From contig NZ_CP095049.1 of assembly GCF_022919135.1 (NCBI RefSeq), forward strand, positions 372,001 to 436,000: a stretch of 64,000 nt of DNA, in the 5' to 3' direction. Positions 60,660 to 64,000 of the stretch are shown here, piece by piece. The notes under the pieces were generated by a model. The model was not told the DNA's origin. It worked only from the letters and a program-made list of their open reading frames with translations, and did no database searches. This DNA is from Hymenobacter cellulosivorans (lineage in GTDB: Bacteria > Bacteroidota > Bacteroidia > Cytophagales > Hymenobacteraceae). Within the stretch, counting starts at the first letter, position 1, and each line of letters begins with the position of its first letter. Position numbers and translations under genes: made by a program.

Positions 60660-63600
60660 TTGAAGGTTTCCGACTTCCTCCAGCTTTACTCCCTCGACCC
60701 CACCGTGCTGACCGTGGGAGCCCGCCTGAACCCGGCCACCGCCAACTCCGTGCGAGCCAAAGCGGCCCAGACCGAGGCCAGCACGGCCCGCATCCACCTG
60801 CGCGGCCTCGTGGGCTCCCAGGACGCCGTATTAGCTGCGGCCCTGCACCAGGAGTTTCCCGACCAGCATCACCTGTTTATCCTGCACGACCGGGAAGAGG
60901 CGGCCTATTTCCTGGCCGACCTCCAGCACCTGCTGCCCGAGGAGGAGCCCCTGCTGTTTCCGAGCTCTTACAAGCGCCCCTACGCCTTCGACGAGACGGA
61001 AAACGCCAACGTGCTGATGCGGGCCGAGGTGCTCAACAAACTCAACTCCCACCGCGGACCCAAAACCAAAGCCGAACAGGCCTCCGAGGATGCCGACGAC
61101 GCCCTGCCCGAAGGCGCCGAAAAGAGCAAGAAAGGCAAGAAAATCAGCGTGAAGGACACGGCCGGGGCCCTGATTGTGTCTTACCCCGAAGCCTTATTCG
61201 AGAAGGTTATCAACAAGAAAAGCTTAGTTGCCAACACCTTTATTGTGAAGGTCGGCGACAAGCTCGACGTGAACTTTATCAGCGACATGCTGGCTGAGTA
61301 CGACTTCGAGCGGAGCGACTTCGTGTACGAGGCCGGCCAGTTTGCCGTGCGCGGCGGTATCGTGGATATCTTCAGCTACGCCAACGAGCTGCCCTACCGC
61401 ATCGAGCTGTTCGGCGACGAGGTGGAAACCATTCGGACCTTCGACCCCGAAAGCCAGCTGTCGGTGGAAAAGCGGCAGCAGGTGAGCATCATCCCTAACG
61501 TGCAAACCAAGCTGCTACAGGAAACTCGGGAGGCCTTTCTGGACTTCATTCCCCGCAACACCGCCATCTGGGCCAAGGACGTGCGCCAGACCCTGGACAT
61601 CGTGGAGGAATCCTTCGACCGGGCCGAGGCGGGCTTCAAGGAAATGCTGGCCTCGGCCGGGGGCGTGCAGATTGTGAGCAAGCCCGAGGACTTGTTCGAG
61701 TCGGGCAAGACGTTTAAGAAGCTGCTGGAAAACTTTCCCATCGTGGAGTTCGGCAAACGCTTCCACTTCAAGGCCGGCTCCGAGGAATTTACCTTTAGCG
61801 CCAAGCCCCAGCCTTCCTTCAACAAGGACTTCAGCCGCCTGGTCAAGAACCTGCACGACAACCAGGAAAAGGGCTTTACCAACGTCATTGCCGCCGAATC
61901 CGTTAGGCAGGCCGACCGGCTGCGCACCATCTTCGACGAGCTGGATAACAACGTGCAGTTTCAGCACCTGCTGCTAGGCTTGCGCGAGGGGTTCGTGGAC
62001 GACACGCTCAAGCTCGTGGTGTATACCGACCACCAGCTGTTCGAGCGGTTCTACCGGGCTCAGGAAGGCCGGAAGTTCTCCAAGAAAAAGGCCTTGACCC
62101 TAAAGGAGCTGCGCACCCTGGTGCCCGGCGACTACGTGGTGCACCAGGACTACGGCATTGCCCGCTTCGCCGGCCTGACCCAGGTTGAAATCAACGACCG
62201 GCTGCAGGAAGCCATCCGCTTGGTGTACCGCGACGACGACGTGCTGACCGTCAGCATCCACGCCCTGCACAAGATTGCCAAGTACTCCGGGGCCGAGGGC
62301 ACGCCGCCGACGATGAGCAAGCTGGGCTCGCCGGAGTGGGAAAACAAGAAGAAGTCGGTTAAGAAAAAGGTCAAGGACATTGCCGCCGAGCTGATCCGCC
62401 TCTACGCCAAGCGCAAAACCGCCCCCGGCCACGCCTTCGCCCGCGACTCCTTTATGCAGGCCGAGCTGGAATCGAGCTTCATCTACGAAGACACGCCCGA
62501 CCAGGCCAAGGCCACCGAGGACGTGAAGCACGACATGGAGCAGCCCCACCCCATGGACCGCCTGGTGTGCGGCGACGTGGGCTTCGGCAAAACCGAGGTA
62601 GCCATCCGGGCCGCGTTTAAGTCGGTGGCCGATGGCAAGCAGGCGGCCGTGCTGGTGCCCACCACCATCCTGGCCATGCAGCACTACAAAACCTTCCGCG
62701 AGCGGCTCGCCAATCTGCCCGTGACGGTGGAGTACGTGAACCGCTTCAAGAGCACCAAGCAAATCAAGGAGACCCTGGCCCGGGTGGCCGAGGGCAAAAC
62801 CGACATCCTCATCGGCACCCACCGCCTCACCAACAAGGACATCAAGTTCAAGGACCTGGGCCTGCTCATCATCGACGAAGAGCAGAAGTTTGGGGTCAAG
62901 ACCAAGGACAAGCTCAAGGAGCTGAAGGTGAACGTGGACACGCTGACTCTCTCGGCCACGCCCATTCCGCGCACCCTGCACTTCTCCCTGATGGGCGCCC
63001 GCGACCTGTCGGTCATTGCCACGCCCCCACCGAACCGCCAGCCGGTGCAGACCGAGCTGCACGTCTTCGATGAGCTGCTGGTGCGCGACGCCGTGGCCCG
63101 CGAATTGAAGCGCGGCGGACAGGTATTCTTCGTGCACAACCGCGTGAAGGACATCGACGAGCTGGCCAACATGATTCTGCGCCTCGTGCCCGATGCCCGC
63201 GTGACCACCATCCACGGCCAGATGGAAGGCGACCAGCTCGAAAAGCGCATGATGAAGTTCGTCGACGGCGAGTACGACGTGCTGGTGAGCACCAACCTGA
63301 TTGAGTCGGGCCTCGACATTCCCAACGCCAACACCATCATCATCAACCGGGCCCACATGCACGGCCTCTCCGACCTGCACCAGATGCGGGGCCGCGTGGG
63401 CCGCTCCAACAAAAAGGCCTACTGCTACCTGCTCACCCCGCCCGTGGCCGGCCTGCCCAGTGATGCCCGCAAGCGCCTGAGCACCCTGGAGGAATTCTCC
63501 GACCTCGGCGACGGATTCAAGGTGGCCATGCGCGACCTCGACATCCGGGGCGCGGGCAACCTGCTGGGCGGCGAGCAGTCAGGCTTTATCAACGACCTGG

Positions 63601-64000
63601 GCTTCGAAACCTACCACCAGATTCTGGACGAGGCCGTGCAGGAGCTCAAGGAAACCGAGTTCCGCGACCTGTTCCTCGGCGACCCCACCCAGCGCCTGCA
63701 GGAAGCCGCCGCCACCAAGGGCCCCAAGGAGTGCAACATCGAAACCGACCTGCAAATCCTCATCCCCGACCACTACGTGAGCAACGTCTCGGAGCGCCTG
63801 CAGCTCTATAGCAAGCTCGACCGGGTGAAAGGCCCCGAGGAGCTGCGCAAGCTCGTGGCCGGCATCGTGGACCGCTTCGGCCCCCTGCCCGCCGAAGTGG
63901 AGCAGCTAGCCGACATCGTGCGCCTGCGCTGGCAGGCCTGCCAGGTGGGCTTCGAAAAGCTCACCCTCAAGAAGAACCTGCTCAAAGGCTACATCCCGGC
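60660..64000 (+). CDS. mfd: Transcription-repair coupling factor Mfd (3' end beyond window)
   Basis: Open from TTG 60660 to the window end, about 1113 residues, so nearly complete. Mfd displaces RNA polymerase stalled at DNA lesions and recruits UvrA. Visible parts: the UvrB-like N-terminal region (FLQLYSLDPTVLTVGARLN start; YEAGQFAVRGGIVDIF), the CarD-like RNA-polymerase-interacting domain (LVPGDYVVHQDYGIARFAGL, ~62118), then the RecG-type motor with Walker A CGDVGFGKTEVAIRAAFKS (~62570), Walker B IIDEEQKFGVK (~62868), SATPIPRTLHFSLMGARD and the GRVGRSNKKAYCYL motif VI (~63390). The start is TTG since no earlier ATG exists in frame. Confidence 0.96.
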   Translation, partial: MKVSDFLQLYSLDPTVLTVGARLNPATANSVRAKAAQTEASTARIHLRGLVGSQDAVLAAALHQEFPDQHHLFILHDREEAAYFLADLQHLLPEEEPLLFPSSYKRPYAFDETENANVLMRAEVLNKLNSHRGPKTKAEQASEDADDALPEGAEKSKKGKKISVKDTAGALIVSYPEALFEKVINKKSLVANTFIVKVGDKLDVNFISDMLAEYDFERSDFVYEAGQFAVRGGIVDIFSYANELPYRIELFGDEVETIRTFDPESQLSVEKRQQVSIIPNVQTKLLQETREAFLDFIPRNTAIWAKDVRQTLDIVEESFDRAEAGFKEMLASAGGVQIVSKPEDLFESGKTFKKLLENFPIVEFGKRFHFKAGSEEFTFSAKPQPSFNKDFSRLVKNLHDNQEKGFTNVIAAESVRQADRLRTIFDELDNNVQFQHLLLGLREGFVDDTLKLVVYTDHQLFERFYRAQEGRKFSKKKALTLKELRTLVPGDYVVHQDYGIARFAGLTQVEINDRLQEAIRLVYRDDDVLTVSIHALHKIAKYSGAEGTPPTMSKLGSPEWENKKKSVKKKVKDIAAELIRLYAKRKTAPGHAFARDSFMQAELESSFIYEDTPDQAKATEDVKHDMEQPHPMDRLVCGDVGFGKTEVAIRAAFKSVADGKQAAVLVPTTILAMQHYKTFRERLANLPVTVEYVNRFKSTKQIKETLARVAEGKTDILIGTHRLTNKDIKFKDLGLLIIDEEQKFGVKTKDKLKELKVNVDTLTLSATPIPRTLHFSLMGARDLSVIATPPPNRQPVQTELHVFDELLVRDAVARELKRGGQVFFVHNRVKDIDELANMILRLVPDARVTTIHGQMEGDQLEKRMMKFVDGEYDVLVSTNLIESGLDIPNANTIIINRAHMHGLSDLHQMRGRVGRSNKKAYCYLLTPPVAGLPSDARKRLSTLEEFSDLGDGFKVAMRDLDIRGAGNLLGGEQSGFINDLGFETYHQILDEAVQELKETEFRDLFLGDPTQRLQEAAATKGPKECNIETDLQILIPDHYVSNVSERLQLYSKLDRVKGPEELRKLVAGIVDRFGPLPAEVEQLADIVRLRWQACQVGFEKLTLKKNLLKGYIP

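Noticed and set aside
62100..63380. A 426-codon minus-strand open frame opposite mfd
   Set aside because: It lies antisense to the conserved helicase domain and its product is Val/His/Gly-rich without domains; an artefact of GC-rich third positions.

Overview
The window looks like chromosomal DNA from a GC-rich member of the Bacteroidota, most likely Hymenobacter or a close relative in the Cytophagales. The evidence is a SprA-type gliding/type IX secretion translocon, two proteins with type IX C-terminal sorting domains, DUF3078 and DUF4292 proteins, a CarboxypepD-reg/TonB receptor, recurrent TAnnTTTG promoter elements instead of TATAAT, weak Shine-Dalgarno sites and several TTG/GTG starts. 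It is mostly housekeeping and envelope DNA. I see no prophage, insertion sequence, CRISPR array or integrative element.

Layout. 1-1.1 kb: 3' part of infB. 1.5-4.8 kb: envelope proteins (outer-membrane barrel, a small secreted basic protein with a reading-frame break, a DUF3078 barrel, MscL). 5.1-13.2 kb: enoyl-CoA hydratase, Wzx-like flippase, dUTPase, sugar-nucleotidyltransferase, then an overlapping operon of TPR protein, DUF4292 lipoprotein and EnvC-like degenerate LytM protein. 13.4-18.8 kb: GAF-LytTR regulator (minus), then two TatA paralogues, GatA and a LysM lytic transglycosylase. 19.2-21.4 kb: MaeB malic enzyme with phosphotransacetylase domain. 21.7-32.2 kb: ruvA, the very large sprA, gcvH, a VanZ-like protein and an M28 peptidase. 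32.3-34.1 kb (minus): a secreted PsbP/DcrB-like protein and YicC. 34.2-40.8 kb: TonB receptor, beta-helix type IX cargo and an AT-richer putative zinc-metalloprotease lipoprotein.

41.0-45.8 kb is the most distinctive stretch: a GT4 glycosyltransferase, a Wzx-like flippase, a MoxR ATPase on the other strand, and an exosortase-family transpeptidase overlapping a small partner membrane protein. 45.9-50.4 kb: STAS-like protein, tRNA-Leu(UAA), tRNA-Gly(GCC), MutS and, divergently, a TrmH-type RNA methyltransferase. 50.6-54.6 kb: M36 fungalysin-type type IX cargo, a conserved hypothetical and a membrane J-domain protein. 54.7-60.4 kb: TerC, YajQ, GNAT, DUF962, a hotdog thioesterase, a NYN-nuclease/cold-shock fusion and a YdjM-like membrane protein. 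60.7 kb to the end: mfd, which starts at a TTG and runs off the window.

Two themes link the genes. One is cell-surface construction and protein export: SprA, its cargo proteins, TatA, the exosortase, flippases, murein enzymes and MscL. The other is genome and RNA maintenance: RuvA, MutS, Mfd, dUTPase, TrmH and NYN-CSD. Many genes are separated by strong inverted-repeat terminators, several of them shared by convergent genes.
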